DNA from: JBDREC01 sp043820105 [NCBI: Pseudomonadota bacterium]
GTDB taxonomy: Bacteria > Bdellovibrionota_F > JAHFAK01
Direction of reading: 5' to 3'
Assembly (NCBI GenBank): GCA_043820105.1
Contig: JBDREC010000004.1
Coordinates: 1-64,000, forward strand
Length of the DNA: 64,000 bases
A model generated the notes under the pieces. The model was not told where the DNA came from. It was given only the letters and a program-made list of their open reading frames with translations, and did no database searches. Positions 42,901 to 50,107 of this stretch are shown one piece after another. Every line of letters starts with the position of its first letter. The stretch's first letter is position 1. The translations under genes and the position numbers were made by a program.

Positions 42901-44438
42901 AGGTTCAGGTAGATGTAGTGGAAGAAAATATACCTTCTTCTTCAATAGCTTCTGAACCAATGGAGGGTACTGGAATAATTGCAAGACTAGGAAGAATGTT
43001 AAGAAAAATTAATATTCCCAAAAAGTTTTCAAAGAAAAAAGATGCCCCTGATGAAGAAAGGCAAGGATCATCTGAAGAAGAAACTGATGAACAAAGAGAA
43101 AATAGATTTGTTAATGTAGCCAGAGTTTTTGATTCTGGTGCTACCACTGAGGATATTGTTGGATCAGGAGAAAGCTTAATTAATGATACTCTTGAACTAT
43201 GCAAAAGGGCAAGGCTTGCTGATGTTTCCATCGCTGATCAAATCGATATTAAAAGGCCCTTGGAAATAGATTTTGAAAAGATAAATTTTGAAACATTCGC
43301 AGCCCTTATGGATAAAGGATATGTTCATCTAGAACAGGACTATTTTCATTTTGAAACTATGATGATGGCAGATTTAAACAAAGAACTTATTATAAATAGT
43401 AGAATAACAATTGGCCCTTTAGAATTATTTTTAACAGGATACATTGATAAAGCTAGTTCAAAAATTAAGTGGGATGATATGCTAACACAGGGTTCTTTTA
43501 AAGGAAATTCTGTTGTTGTTACAACATTACCTGGCTGGGAAAAGACTTTTCCTTTATTGGTAATTGATCCAAGGTCTTTGACTAGATTAGATCTTTATTT
43601 GACTGTAACACAAGATGGCTTAGTTGTGTATTCTGCAAGAAAATATGTTAGATATGGAAAAAAAGCTCAGCCAGATTATGGTTTAGACGATCCCAGGAAA
43701 ATGCTAAGTGATCTGGAAATAAACAAGGACATTGGTATGCTTTTTTCAAACACAAATGTAGAGGGAATGGATTTTATTTTTTCTGAAGTTGCTCAGACAA
43801 ATCAACTTTCGACTGGTGAAACTTTTGCACAAGAAGGATATCAGGGCTTTGTAATTAAACCAGGTACTGCTATAAGATTTCCTTTGCTATATAAGCGAAA
43901 TAAATGGGTTTTTGATCAAGAGAATTTCCATGTTAGTTTTCTTGGATCTTTTGGTGTCCATTATCTTACAGGAACAAATAATGTTCATTTAAGAAGATAT
44001 GGAAATATTGAAGTTGTAAGGATTCCGAGTCTTAGTATTGCAGTAATTCTTGATCCAAAGACATCTTATTTGCACCCTGTACCACTGAGCTATGTTGATA
44101 TTAAAGCAAAAAAACGAAATAAACGAATTGAGCAGTATCTTGCAGATAATCAAGATAGGATTATTCCCTGGCCAGAGCTTGGCGAACTTGATGTAACATT
44201 ATTTTTAAGATTAAAAGTTATAGATATTGTAGATAACATGCAAATACCGGCTAATGAAAGTGAAGCTTTTTGGGCTGGTTATGAAAAGCTATTGACACCT
44301 CCAATTAACTTTTCAAAGGAAGAATTTATTGCTGCCATGACTAGGATTATTGATTGTGCGGATGCCAACGGTAGGGCTGAATTTGAAGAAGTGAGACAAG
44401 TTCTTGAAGAAGTTTTGCTAAGACTGGGTTTAATTTAA
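39963..44438 (+). CDS. Giant secreted protein of unknown function
   Basis: From the ATG at 39963 the protein has 1491 residues. It opens with a signal peptide (MNKTFVLILLALFLNSSFAF). I recognise no known domain. Folded parts rich in beta strands alternate with highly charged linkers: a K/E-rich coil-like stretch around residues 540-640 (nt 41590-41860) and a second around 990-1060 (nt 42930-43130). Segments such as VYNDELIEAEVLNLSGSKVIG, GSGNLIPGKIRINGQGYDI and GSFKGNSVVVTTLPGW recur in style and may be diverged copies of one beta module, which a self-alignment could test. A GGGGCGGC ribosome-binding site and a sigma-54 promoter support this start over the TTG at 39912. It is divergent from the pseudoprotease-TPR gene and may be its partner. 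Confidence 0.6.
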   Translation: MNKTFVLILLALFLNSSFAFTNECIDVFGNKQRQADQTTSYAEKKQEIPNTSRPSQNSSEHFVSFVSIGQIQMYSKYVAGLHEMHILFQNMTELVFHVEMQGGRDKRKLVVANNAHAYIKDLVSGQIISEVSAANIENSATSIYFNHRNQNLFQLSFSFHEREEHDARPPRISLNNNQNSEINYPTLYQHINTLGQANGSSFGDVKILDIEFLRDKRNRTRQSYVCEYRLLLSNGDTIVFKVDTGHHGKGNYTTAGLDAYLHRFADGNIIKLILSGSGNLIPGKIRINGQGYDIHLTIGSHEQEVVKAHPDIETSIIREAPSRPRKNIEDLKSLENTIPPDKRLIEKKALATQTLTIEDDTEAESKGFDSLLSDYPIVSRGIYPDATSADTITSLGKIRGSITSRTTKFTSLVARQLFSAANIPDKVAITLIVDVHGSKKHEVVIKTEEGCNELIIREFSYLQPIKDNGQIVGFRRIRKENIIATFVKREDHWSIIIEDIELRSFKAEFSRQSQAVFGFVIVSRNENALNASEKQGLRKNFQERLRRFGYKKEIDKEEKKSIQKKAPKEAIENEIRLVQDTLQITLDQGAKEQGHQDEGEAKRQETSKEEEREVLQAEDSSEFENLSSESVNSDMQAGFPENKILTADPEDWLLGRAILNAKPDQSIPVTLKYRSETTNADVVFVTLNVTAVNQRDVGDRLVLEEGIVEVFYNDELIEAEVLNLSGSKVIGLYYLHLIKANRYYPILFANWGSSADNQEFFISTKHDGYRDLVTMLNDRILYPSDILKIFTDSLEHRRLLAYRYFQSYGGPFMYLYEYDVKDMSGLDFLGGSDFLGFRFPNGEIIEAKVKKEDASGFAFDIKYQSGSHNYFDVELRIKPKDSNSFYYITHTCLAYRFSHYEVLALSLLNVAFIINKNTGEMHLLPLKPPGKKPLYKSSSFRGFLRKLPKALASYEIDESEFEHLNNGSSKENNSRKEPSQVQVDVVEENIPSSSIASEPMEGTGIIARLGRMLRKINIPKKFSKKKDAPDEERQGSSEEETDEQRENRFVNVARVFDSGATTEDIVGSGESLINDTLELCKRARLADVSIADQIDIKRPLEIDFEKINFETFAALMDKGYVHLEQDYFHFETMMMADLNKELIINSRITIGPLELFLTGYIDKASSKIKWDDMLTQGSFKGNSVVVTTLPGWEKTFPLLVIDPRSLTRLDLYLTVTQDGLVVYSARKYVRYGKKAQPDYGLDDPRKMLSDLEINKDIGMLFSNTNVEGMDFIFSEVAQTNQLSTGETFAQEGYQGFVIKPGTAIRFPLLYKRNKWVFDQENFHVSFLGSFGVHYLTGTNNVHLRRYGNIEVVRIPSLSIAVILDPKTSYLHPVPLSYVDIKAKKRNKRIEQYLADNQDRIIPWPELGELDVTLFLRLKVIDIVDNMQIPANESEAFWAGYEKLLTPPINFSKEEFIAAMTRIIDCADANGRAEFEEVRQVLEEVLLRLGLI

Positions 44439-44516
44439 ATCTTAAAGAATAGTTGTTTTTCAAATAATTTTAATTTATATTTTTTTTATTATTTCTATTA
44501 ATTTTTAGGCATATTC

Positions 44517-45659
44517 ATGGATAATTTTCCTTGGGAACTTATCAATCCATATTGTGATGAAGTTGATGAAAAAAATATTGGTGTTTTTTTTAAAGATCCC
44601 AAGTTCTTGGAACTTAATACAACAGTTTTAAATGCAATTTATTATAGGATAAGAAAAAATCCCGATTTAACTAAATTACCTCAAAACATTGTTTCAGAAT
44701 TATCTCAGATTTATCATCGAAATTTAGCTAGAAATACATTGTTAAGACAAAACCTTTTAGATATTTTAGGTCAATTTAATGCTAATGGACTGCAATGCAT
44801 AGTTTTAAAGGGCGGGATTTCCCTTTTTCAATCAATTTATCCAACAAACGCAATTAGATATATGGGAGATATTGATTTATTAGTAGATTCAAATGATTTT
44901 GAAAAGGCTAAATCGCTTTTAAATAAGAATAATTATTTTTTAAAAGATGATGGCTCTTTTTATAATGATGATACCATTTTATTTATAGACCTACACTCTT
45001 CAAAAAACAGACAATATAAAAATAAAAAAATCGATATTGACCAATTTATTAAGAAAGCACAGGTGATAAGTGTTGATGGTGTAGATGTTCGAATTCCATC
45101 TCATATAGACCAGTTATGGTATTATTTTTACCATTCCTTTTATAGGCATTCTTATCTTGCTGAACCTGATAATCCAGAAGTTTTGCTCGAGTTGATATCA
45201 TATATTAAGTCTTATGAGGGTTTGATTGATTTTAATGAACTTATTCAAAGGGCTTTTCATAGTAAGTGTGAACTCGTTTTTGCTATTGTTGTTTATCTGC
45301 TTGATGAAAGGTTTTCTACCTCACTTTTAGATGATCGTCTTCATGATCCAAATCTTGCCCTTTTTTTATCTTGGATAAAATATTCAAAACAAATAAATAA
45401 GAAATATCACTATGCTCTTAGTAGATATAATCAAATAAATATTACACGACCTGGTTTGTTTAGAAAGTTCGTTCAAACCATAAAGGTTTTAATAATTACT
45501 CCTGTGTTATTTGAAAAAAAAGAATTTATTCTCAGTTTTTATAAGGTTAAGAATTCAAGATTATTGCCATTGTTAAAAACTATCCATATATTTAGACTTT
45601 TTTTTCTAAATTGTTTTATTTGGTTTAAATGGATAATTTTTTATTTGAAAAAACATTAA
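44517..45659 (+). CDS. Nucleotidyltransferase-family protein (NTP_transf_5-like) of RiPP-like cassette
   Basis: The 380-residue protein belongs to the uncharacterised nucleotidyltransferase family often found in peptide-maturation cassettes. IVLKGGISLFQSIYPTNAIRYMGDIDLLVDS holds the polymerase-beta-type G-G/S-x motif (LKGG, 98-100) and the catalytic D118-x-D120, and FIDLHSS supplies a third acidic residue. The C-terminal 120 residues are helical with a basic, hydrophobic end (RLFFLNCFIWFKWIIFYLKKH) that could touch the membrane. It is the first of four closely packed genes; the PqqD gene starts 19 bases later. In known lasso-peptide clusters homologues tailor the peptide, perhaps by nucleotidylation; the reaction here is unproven. 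Confidence 0.75.
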   Translation: MDNFPWELINPYCDEVDEKNIGVFFKDPKFLELNTTVLNAIYYRIRKNPDLTKLPQNIVSELSQIYHRNLARNTLLRQNLLDILGQFNANGLQCIVLKGGISLFQSIYPTNAIRYMGDIDLLVDSNDFEKAKSLLNKNNYFLKDDGSFYNDDTILFIDLHSSKNRQYKNKKIDIDQFIKKAQVISVDGVDVRIPSHIDQLWYYFYHSFYRHSYLAEPDNPEVLLELISYIKSYEGLIDFNELIQRAFHSKCELVFAIVVYLLDERFSTSLLDDRLHDPNLALFLSWIKYSKQINKKYHYALSRYNQINITRPGLFRKFVQTIKVLIITPVLFEKKEFILSFYKVKNSRLLPLLKTIHIFRLFFLNCFIWFKWIIFYLKKH

Positions 45660-45678
45660 GAATAAAAAGGATGAAATA

Positions 45679-45969
45679 ATGAGTATAAATCCAGAAACCA
45701 TTATAATAAAAAATAAAAATCTTTTAGATCGTGATGTCAAAGATGGCAGTGTGCTGTATGATATAAAAAAAGGGAATGTGCATGTTCTAAATAGTTATGC
45801 TTCCTTTGTTTGGTTATCTATGGAAGATGAATGTGTTTTTCAGGATTTAGTAAACTCAGTAAAGCAAGAGTTATCAGATTCTCAAATTGATCATAATGAG
45901 AAAATTTCTGAGCTTATTAAAAAATTTATTTATGATGGATTAATTGAGATTAAAAATAGTGAGTCTTGA
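45679..45969 (+). CDS. PqqD-family peptide chaperone (RRE domain)
   Basis: The 96-residue protein matches PqqD, a winged-helix RiPP recognition element that binds the leader of a precursor peptide and presents it to modifying enzymes. The order of motifs fits: LLDRDVKDGSVLYDIKKGNVHVLNSYASFVWLSMEDECVFQDLVNSVKQEL, then a helix with a final FIYDGLIEIKNS strand. It lies in a tight run with an HprK-like kinase gene whose ATG overlaps its stop by four bases. In the absence of a radical SAM partner, it presumably serves the kinase, nucleotidyltransferase or methyltransferase encoded beside it. Confidence 0.82.
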   Translation: MSINPETIIIKNKNLLDRDVKDGSVLYDIKKGNVHVLNSYASFVWLSMEDECVFQDLVNSVKQELSDSQIDHNEKISELIKKFIYDGLIEIKNSES

Positions 45970-46787
45970 TGATTTTATATTATAATGTAAATGCTATAAG
46001 TTTTTCAATTCAAGCTAATAAAAAATTAGCAATTTTAATTAAACAACAAATATATCCTTCAGCAATTATTTCTGAAAAAACTATTGAAACTGAAATTAAT
46101 TATTTAGTAAAAAACTCAAATGGATATTTTGAGATTTATGAAAATAAGTTGAGACTTTATAAATGCAAAAGACTTGAATATTTAGTTTCAAAGTTGGAAT
46201 GGTATATTACTGGCAAAATTTTGAGAGAACTAAATGGTTTTTTGCAAATACATGCAGCCGGAATTGTCAAAAATAATAAGGCAACCCTTGTTATTGGTGA
46301 TCATGGAATTGGCAAGACTATTATTTTAACCTATTTTTTATTAAAAGGTTATCGTTGCTTATCAGATGATATTATTTTGCTTAACCCAAAAGATTTAAGC
46401 GCTCATTGTTTTGCACGTGGATTTAAAATTAATAAAGATACTTATAGAATATTGCCAAAACTAAAACAGGAGTTTTTGGAAAAAACAATAAATAAGAATT
46501 GGGATTTTCGTATTAATGCAAAAGATATTAGAAAAAATGCATTTACAAAAAAAGCAAAGATTGAAAAAATTATTTTTGTCAAAAAAAACCATGAAAAAAA
46601 GCAAATAATTTATAAAATAGGTCAATCCGAAGCTTTTATAGATTTACTATTAAATTCTTTGAATTATAAGGAACATGAAAAATATGGAATTAATATATTG
46701 GCGGATTTGATAGATAATAGCCAAGCGTATTGTCTTAAACGAGTTGGGTTTTTATCAATGATAAAGCAGATTGAAGCTATCTTATAA
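45966..46787 (+). CDS. HprK-related kinase of RiPP-like cassette
   Basis: The 273-residue protein resembles the C-terminal kinase domain of HPr kinase/phosphorylase: LQIHAAGIVKNNKATLVIGDHGIGKTIILTYFLLKGYRCLSDDIILLN. The P-loop is GDHGIGKT at residues 111-118, HAAG at 96-99 is the typical entry strand, and LSDDIILL at 132-139 gives the paired aspartates. The N-terminal 90 residues are specific to the peptide-cassette branch and not to the HPr-binding enzyme. Relatives phosphorylate RiPP precursors in some lasso clusters. Start codon overlaps the pqqD-like stop (ATGA). Target residues in this locus are unknown; the candidate peptide has Ser and Thr in its leader and one Ser pair in its tail. 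Confidence 0.78.
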   Translation: MMILYYNVNAISFSIQANKKLAILIKQQIYPSAIISEKTIETEINYLVKNSNGYFEIYENKLRLYKCKRLEYLVSKLEWYITGKILRELNGFLQIHAAGIVKNNKATLVIGDHGIGKTIILTYFLLKGYRCLSDDIILLNPKDLSAHCFARGFKINKDTYRILPKLKQEFLEKTINKNWDFRINAKDIRKNAFTKKAKIEKIIFVKKNHEKKQIIYKIGQSEAFIDLLLNSLNYKEHEKYGINILADLIDNSQAYCLKRVGFLSMIKQIEAIL

Positions 46788-46803
46788 TAAAAGGATAATT
46801 TTT

Positions 46804-47739
46804 ATGATACCATATTACATTCGTATGCTAAATGATGAAAATAGAATTAATCATTTCAAAAAAGCTATTTTTGAATGTGTTAAAGAAGGTGATGTTGTAG
46901 TAGAGATTGGTTCAGGTTTAGGAACTTATTCCTTTTTTGCTGCTTTAGCAGGCGCTTCAAAAGTATATGCTATTGAAGAAACAGCTATTATTGAAGATTC
47001 AAAAAGTTTGGCCATGGAAAATGGGCTTATTGATAAAATTGAATTTATTAAAGCTGATTCTACTAAGGTTTCTTTACCTGAAAAAGCAGATGTTTTGATA
47101 TTTGAAGACTTTAGTGCATCTTTTATTACTTCGCGCTGCAATAAAATTATAGTTGATGCAAAGGCTCGATTATTAAAAGAAAATGCTAAAATATTGCCAT
47201 TTTGCTCTGAACTTTACCTTTCTTTACTAAAATCTGAAAAAATATATAAAGAACTTTCTTTAAAAAATGAGGGTGATTTGTATGGTTTAGATTTTTCTTC
47301 TCTTTTTAAAAAGGGAATGAATAATTGGTATGTTGAAAAACTTGAAAGTAAAGATATTCTTTCAGAATCAAAATTGCTAAGAAGCTTTGATTTCTATATT
47401 GATAATGATTTTTCCTTTAATGAGGACTTAAGTTTTCAGCTTGAAAGTTGTGAAATATTTGGAATAACTTCATGGTTTGATTTGAAAATTACAGACCAAG
47501 TATTTTTGTCAAACTATCCAAGCTCTTTACCAACTGTTTGGGGGCAGGCAATTTTTCCATTTGAAAAACCTGTTAAAATAAATGAAAGCCAAAAAATCAC
47601 TCTTTCTATGTGTAATCAGCAAAATGTTGAAATGACTGAACAATATTTTTCCTGGTCTCTAAAGGTAGGTGATGTATGTTATAATGGCTCTACTTTTAAG
47701 GGTTTTTCCTTGGATGTTGAAAGTCTTGTAATGAAATGA
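46804..47739 (+). CDS. PRMT-like class I methyltransferase of RiPP-like cassette
   Basis: The 311-residue protein has the protein arginine methyltransferase layout: SAM motif I VVEIGSGLG at residues 32-40 with the following acidic strand VYAIEE, ENGLIDKIEFIKAD, and a C-terminal beta-barrel-like half ending WGQAIFPFEKPVKINESQKITLSMC...YFSWSLKVGD. The double-Glu loop of true PRMTs (SEWMG) appears as FEDFSAS, so arginine as substrate is doubtful. I chose the ATG at 46804 with AAAGGA upstream; an earlier start at 46771 lies inside the kinase gene. It completes the four-gene cassette. Together with PqqD it may methylate a peptide. Confidence 0.75.
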   Translation: MIPYYIRMLNDENRINHFKKAIFECVKEGDVVVEIGSGLGTYSFFAALAGASKVYAIEETAIIEDSKSLAMENGLIDKIEFIKADSTKVSLPEKADVLIFEDFSASFITSRCNKIIVDAKARLLKENAKILPFCSELYLSLLKSEKIYKELSLKNEGDLYGLDFSSLFKKGMNNWYVEKLESKDILSESKLLRSFDFYIDNDFSFNEDLSFQLESCEIFGITSWFDLKITDQVFLSNYPSSLPTVWGQAIFPFEKPVKINESQKITLSMCNQQNVEMTEQYFSWSLKVGDVCYNGSTFKGFSLDVESLVMK

Positions 47740-47790
47740 AACAGACCCTGTCCTCGGCGCAAGCCGCTGATATTAAAGGCTAAAATTGGC

Positions 47791-47819
47791 TTGCAACATT
47801 GCTAAACATTTGCTATAAT
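47791..47819 (+). promoter_or_regulatory. Sigma-70 promoter of short Tat-signal peptide gene
   Basis: TTGCAA at 47791-47796, a 17-base spacer and a perfect TATAAT at 47814-47819 lie 45 bases upstream of the short peptide gene, giving it a promoter separate from the enzyme operon, as is usual for precursor genes. Confidence 0.6.
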
Positions 47820-47864
47820 ATTAATTCAAATGGGAGAGTTTAACTATCGACATTATGGGTTACA

Positions 47865-48056
47865 ATGAAAAATAATAGACTTAATCTTGAAGACAATAAA
47901 AAACCTAAGAATGAATCCAGAAGAGAATTTCTTAAAAAAGCAATTTTGGCTACAGCTATTGCAACACCAATGGTGCAAACTTTTAAAATAAAAGAACTAA
48001 GAGCTGATCCGCCTTCCTGGAGTATGGGAATGGGTGGTAATCCAATGGGCATGTAG
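47865..48056 (+). CDS. Short Tat-signal peptide, candidate RiPP precursor
   Basis: The 63-residue product has a charged N-terminus, a twin-arginine motif SRREFLKK with RR at residues 19-20, a short hydrophobic stretch AILATAIATPMVQTF and a tail ELRADPPSWSMGMGGNP ending in MGM. The tail is only about 15 residues and rich in Gly, Met, Pro and Trp, unlike a folded protein. It lies 125 bases downstream of a PqqD/kinase/nucleotidyltransferase/methyltransferase cassette and has its own strong promoter, which is how RiPP precursors usually sit. A leader-like part of about 48 residues and a core of about 15 are my inference. The ribosome-binding site is weak. It could instead be a small Tat-exported metal-binding peptide. 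Confidence 0.65.
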   Translation: MKNNRLNLEDNKKPKNESRREFLKKAILATAIATPMVQTFKIKELRADPPSWSMGMGGNPMGM

Positions 48057-48069
48057 TTTTGTAGTTTTT

Positions 48070-49932
48070 TTATGATATTGGGTCACTTTTGTCTTCAGAA
48101 ATATCAACAATCATTACTCTTTCTTTTATTCCTGAAAGGTAAACAACTTCATATCCTATAAAAAGTTCATCTTCTGAATATTTCGGTAATAGATTTCCAA
48201 GTTCATTTGTGTCAATTGTATAAATACTCAGGGCTTGTATTTGATTGAGCATGCCTTTTACATTTTTTCCAAAAATTAGACCCGCTACTTTTGCAAGCAC
48301 TGTGGGTTTAACTTCAGATCTATATAGATTTGCTCTAACTGAATCTCCATTTAATGCAACATATGCTTCAAGCTTTTTTTGTTTTGTTGATTTTTGTATG
48401 AGCCTTCCTATTCCCGCATTTTTCGAAAGATCTTGATAGCCTTGAGCAAAATCACCTATAAAACTAAATAATTGGAGCGAGTTTTCTGCAACATATTGAA
48501 CAACTTCAAAAATTTCAGGATCATCATAAGTGGCTTCACTGAGGTTTCTATCATAAGCTGCTAAAATATTTTTTTTCATCATGTCATAATAAAGCCAAAC
48601 TGGTGTTGATTTATATTCGTCTTCATAGAGTAGTTGAAGCCAAATAGTTTCACTGTCTTCTTTTACAAGAATATCTAATAGTCCAATTTTAACATTTGTA
48701 AGTCTTTTAAGACCATAACTTTTACTCACTGATGCTGGGACTTCAGTTGTTAAAGATAAAACTATGTTTGGAGTTTCTTTTTGATTTGAGTTAAAATATG
48801 AAAAATCTGGACTAGCCTCTTTTTCGAACAAGCCAACACTTGCAAACAATGCTTTAACTTGTGTTTTCAGTGTGTTAATGCTGTCATCATCTCCAGGAAG
48901 AACATTGTCAATTGTATTTAAGTAAACTTTAGCAACTGTAAAAGCAGAAGCATATGGATAATTCATTAACTCATCTGTTGCCGCCAAAACTAATCTATCA
49001 GCCAATTCTTTGTTTGGGCCTAATGCTTTTCTTAATTGCCATAACACATATCCAAATACTTCACCTAGATCGTGGACTTCCATGTTGGACTGATATGCTA
49101 CTTTCTTTTCTGCATTTCTTATTGGATCTGATCCACCAAAAACAAGACCAATCATTGGGCTTTCAAGAGTCATCATTGCCATGTAGTCAGCAAAGGCTTC
49201 GTTATAGCCGCCATCAACTTCTGCATTAAATAAAACACGATCACCTAGTATTTGATCAAATATAAAGTGTCCTGTTTCATGTATTATAACACTTGGATCA
49301 TATCCAGCTGAAACAAGACGTTCTTTTGATAATATTTTCGTTAAAAAGCTATTTTTTGCAGGAAGAAAGCTTAAGGTCATATCTTCTGAATTAAAAAAAG
49401 CATTGTTTTCGCTTCTTATATTAGTGATAGGATCATTGACTTCTCTGTCAACATAGACTTGGAGCTTTTCATTAGTAGTAAAATCAAGACTTTCAAGTTT
49501 TTTAAGGAAGGTGTTAATCCAATAGTAAACAGTGCATTGCCTTATTATGCTGCCATTTTTATCTCTTGCTTCATCTTTTTCCCAAAACATCTTATCTGAT
49601 ACTGTATCAACTGCTACAAAAAAATTTCCTTTTTCTCTTAAAGGAACTAGATTTTGCTCTTCATCGCAATCATTATTACATAAAATAATGTTATCATTTT
49701 GAAAAAAAACATCTTGGTATGGATTGCTAAATGCCTGACTAGGAGAAGTTGTTTCAACAAAGCGAAGCAAAGCTGCTGGCACTTGATTTTCACCTAAGTC
49801 TCGCCACAATTCTTTTGCTTGCGCTGATTTGTAGTTCATTACAACAGGTAAATATGTTTTTGGAAAAATTGAAGAATAGAAAAATATGCTTAGGAAACTA
49901 AGTACTATTATAAGGTTATATCTTTGTTTCAT
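48070..49932 (-). CDS. Secreted zinc metalloprotease-like protein (HETGH)
   Basis: The 620-residue protein has a signal peptide (hydrophobic residues 6-22). At about residues 218-222 it carries HETGH in DPSVIIHETGHFIFDQILG, an HExxH zinc site, and 25 residues later NEAFADYMAMM, where the Glu is the third zinc ligand of gluzincin proteases (compare thermolysin E-x-x-x-D). The C-terminal 300 residues are not recognised. A sigma-54-like promoter lies 46 bases upstream and GGAG stands ten bases before the ATG. It ends 13 bases from the short Tat peptide gene, in convergent orientation. It could process surface proteins or degrade external protein. Confidence 0.75.
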   Translation of the reverse strand: MKQRYNLIIVLSFLSIFFYSSIFPKTYLPVVMNYKSAQAKELWRDLGENQVPAALLRFVETTSPSQAFSNPYQDVFFQNDNIILCNNDCDEEQNLVPLREKGNFFVAVDTVSDKMFWEKDEARDKNGSIIRQCTVYYWINTFLKKLESLDFTTNEKLQVYVDREVNDPITNIRSENNAFFNSEDMTLSFLPAKNSFLTKILSKERLVSAGYDPSVIIHETGHFIFDQILGDRVLFNAEVDGGYNEAFADYMAMMTLESPMIGLVFGGSDPIRNAEKKVAYQSNMEVHDLGEVFGYVLWQLRKALGPNKELADRLVLAATDELMNYPYASAFTVAKVYLNTIDNVLPGDDDSINTLKTQVKALFASVGLFEKEASPDFSYFNSNQKETPNIVLSLTTEVPASVSKSYGLKRLTNVKIGLLDILVKEDSETIWLQLLYEDEYKSTPVWLYYDMMKKNILAAYDRNLSEATYDDPEIFEVVQYVAENSLQLFSFIGDFAQGYQDLSKNAGIGRLIQKSTKQKKLEAYVALNGDSVRANLYRSEVKPTVLAKVAGLIFGKNVKGMLNQIQALSIYTIDTNELGNLLPKYSEDELFIGYEVVYLSGIKERVMIVDISEDKSDPIS

Positions 49933-49976
49933 TTTGGCACTCCTTCTTCTATCATTAATTCACATGATATTGCTTT

Positions 49977-49994
49977 GAGCAAGTACTATGCCAG
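49977..49994 (-). promoter_or_regulatory. Sigma-54 (-24/-12) promoter candidate
   Basis: On the minus strand CTGGCATAGTACTTGCTC has GG at 49992-49991 and GC at 49980-49979 with ten bases between. It stands about 46 bases before the metalloprotease start. Confidence 0.68.
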
Positions 49995-50107
49995 GCTCGG
50001 CATGTGGGTTTAAGGTTCTGATATGAAATCGAAAAATGGATTAAGGTTTTCTTTATTCACCTGTTTAAAGTAGTATCATTATGGGATTAAATTATAATAA
50101 AAGGAGG

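Noticed and set aside
47760-47800. Sigma-54 element near TTGGCTTGCAACATTGC
   Set aside because: The spacing between GG and GC is 11 bases, which RpoN does not tolerate; the sigma-70 promoter just after it is much better.
44517-48056. Lasso peptide cluster
   Set aside because: The kinase, PqqD and nucleotidyltransferase fit, but there is no leader peptidase (B2) or asparagine-synthetase-like cyclase (C), and the candidate peptide has no ring-forming Asp/Glu at position 7-9 after a Gly.
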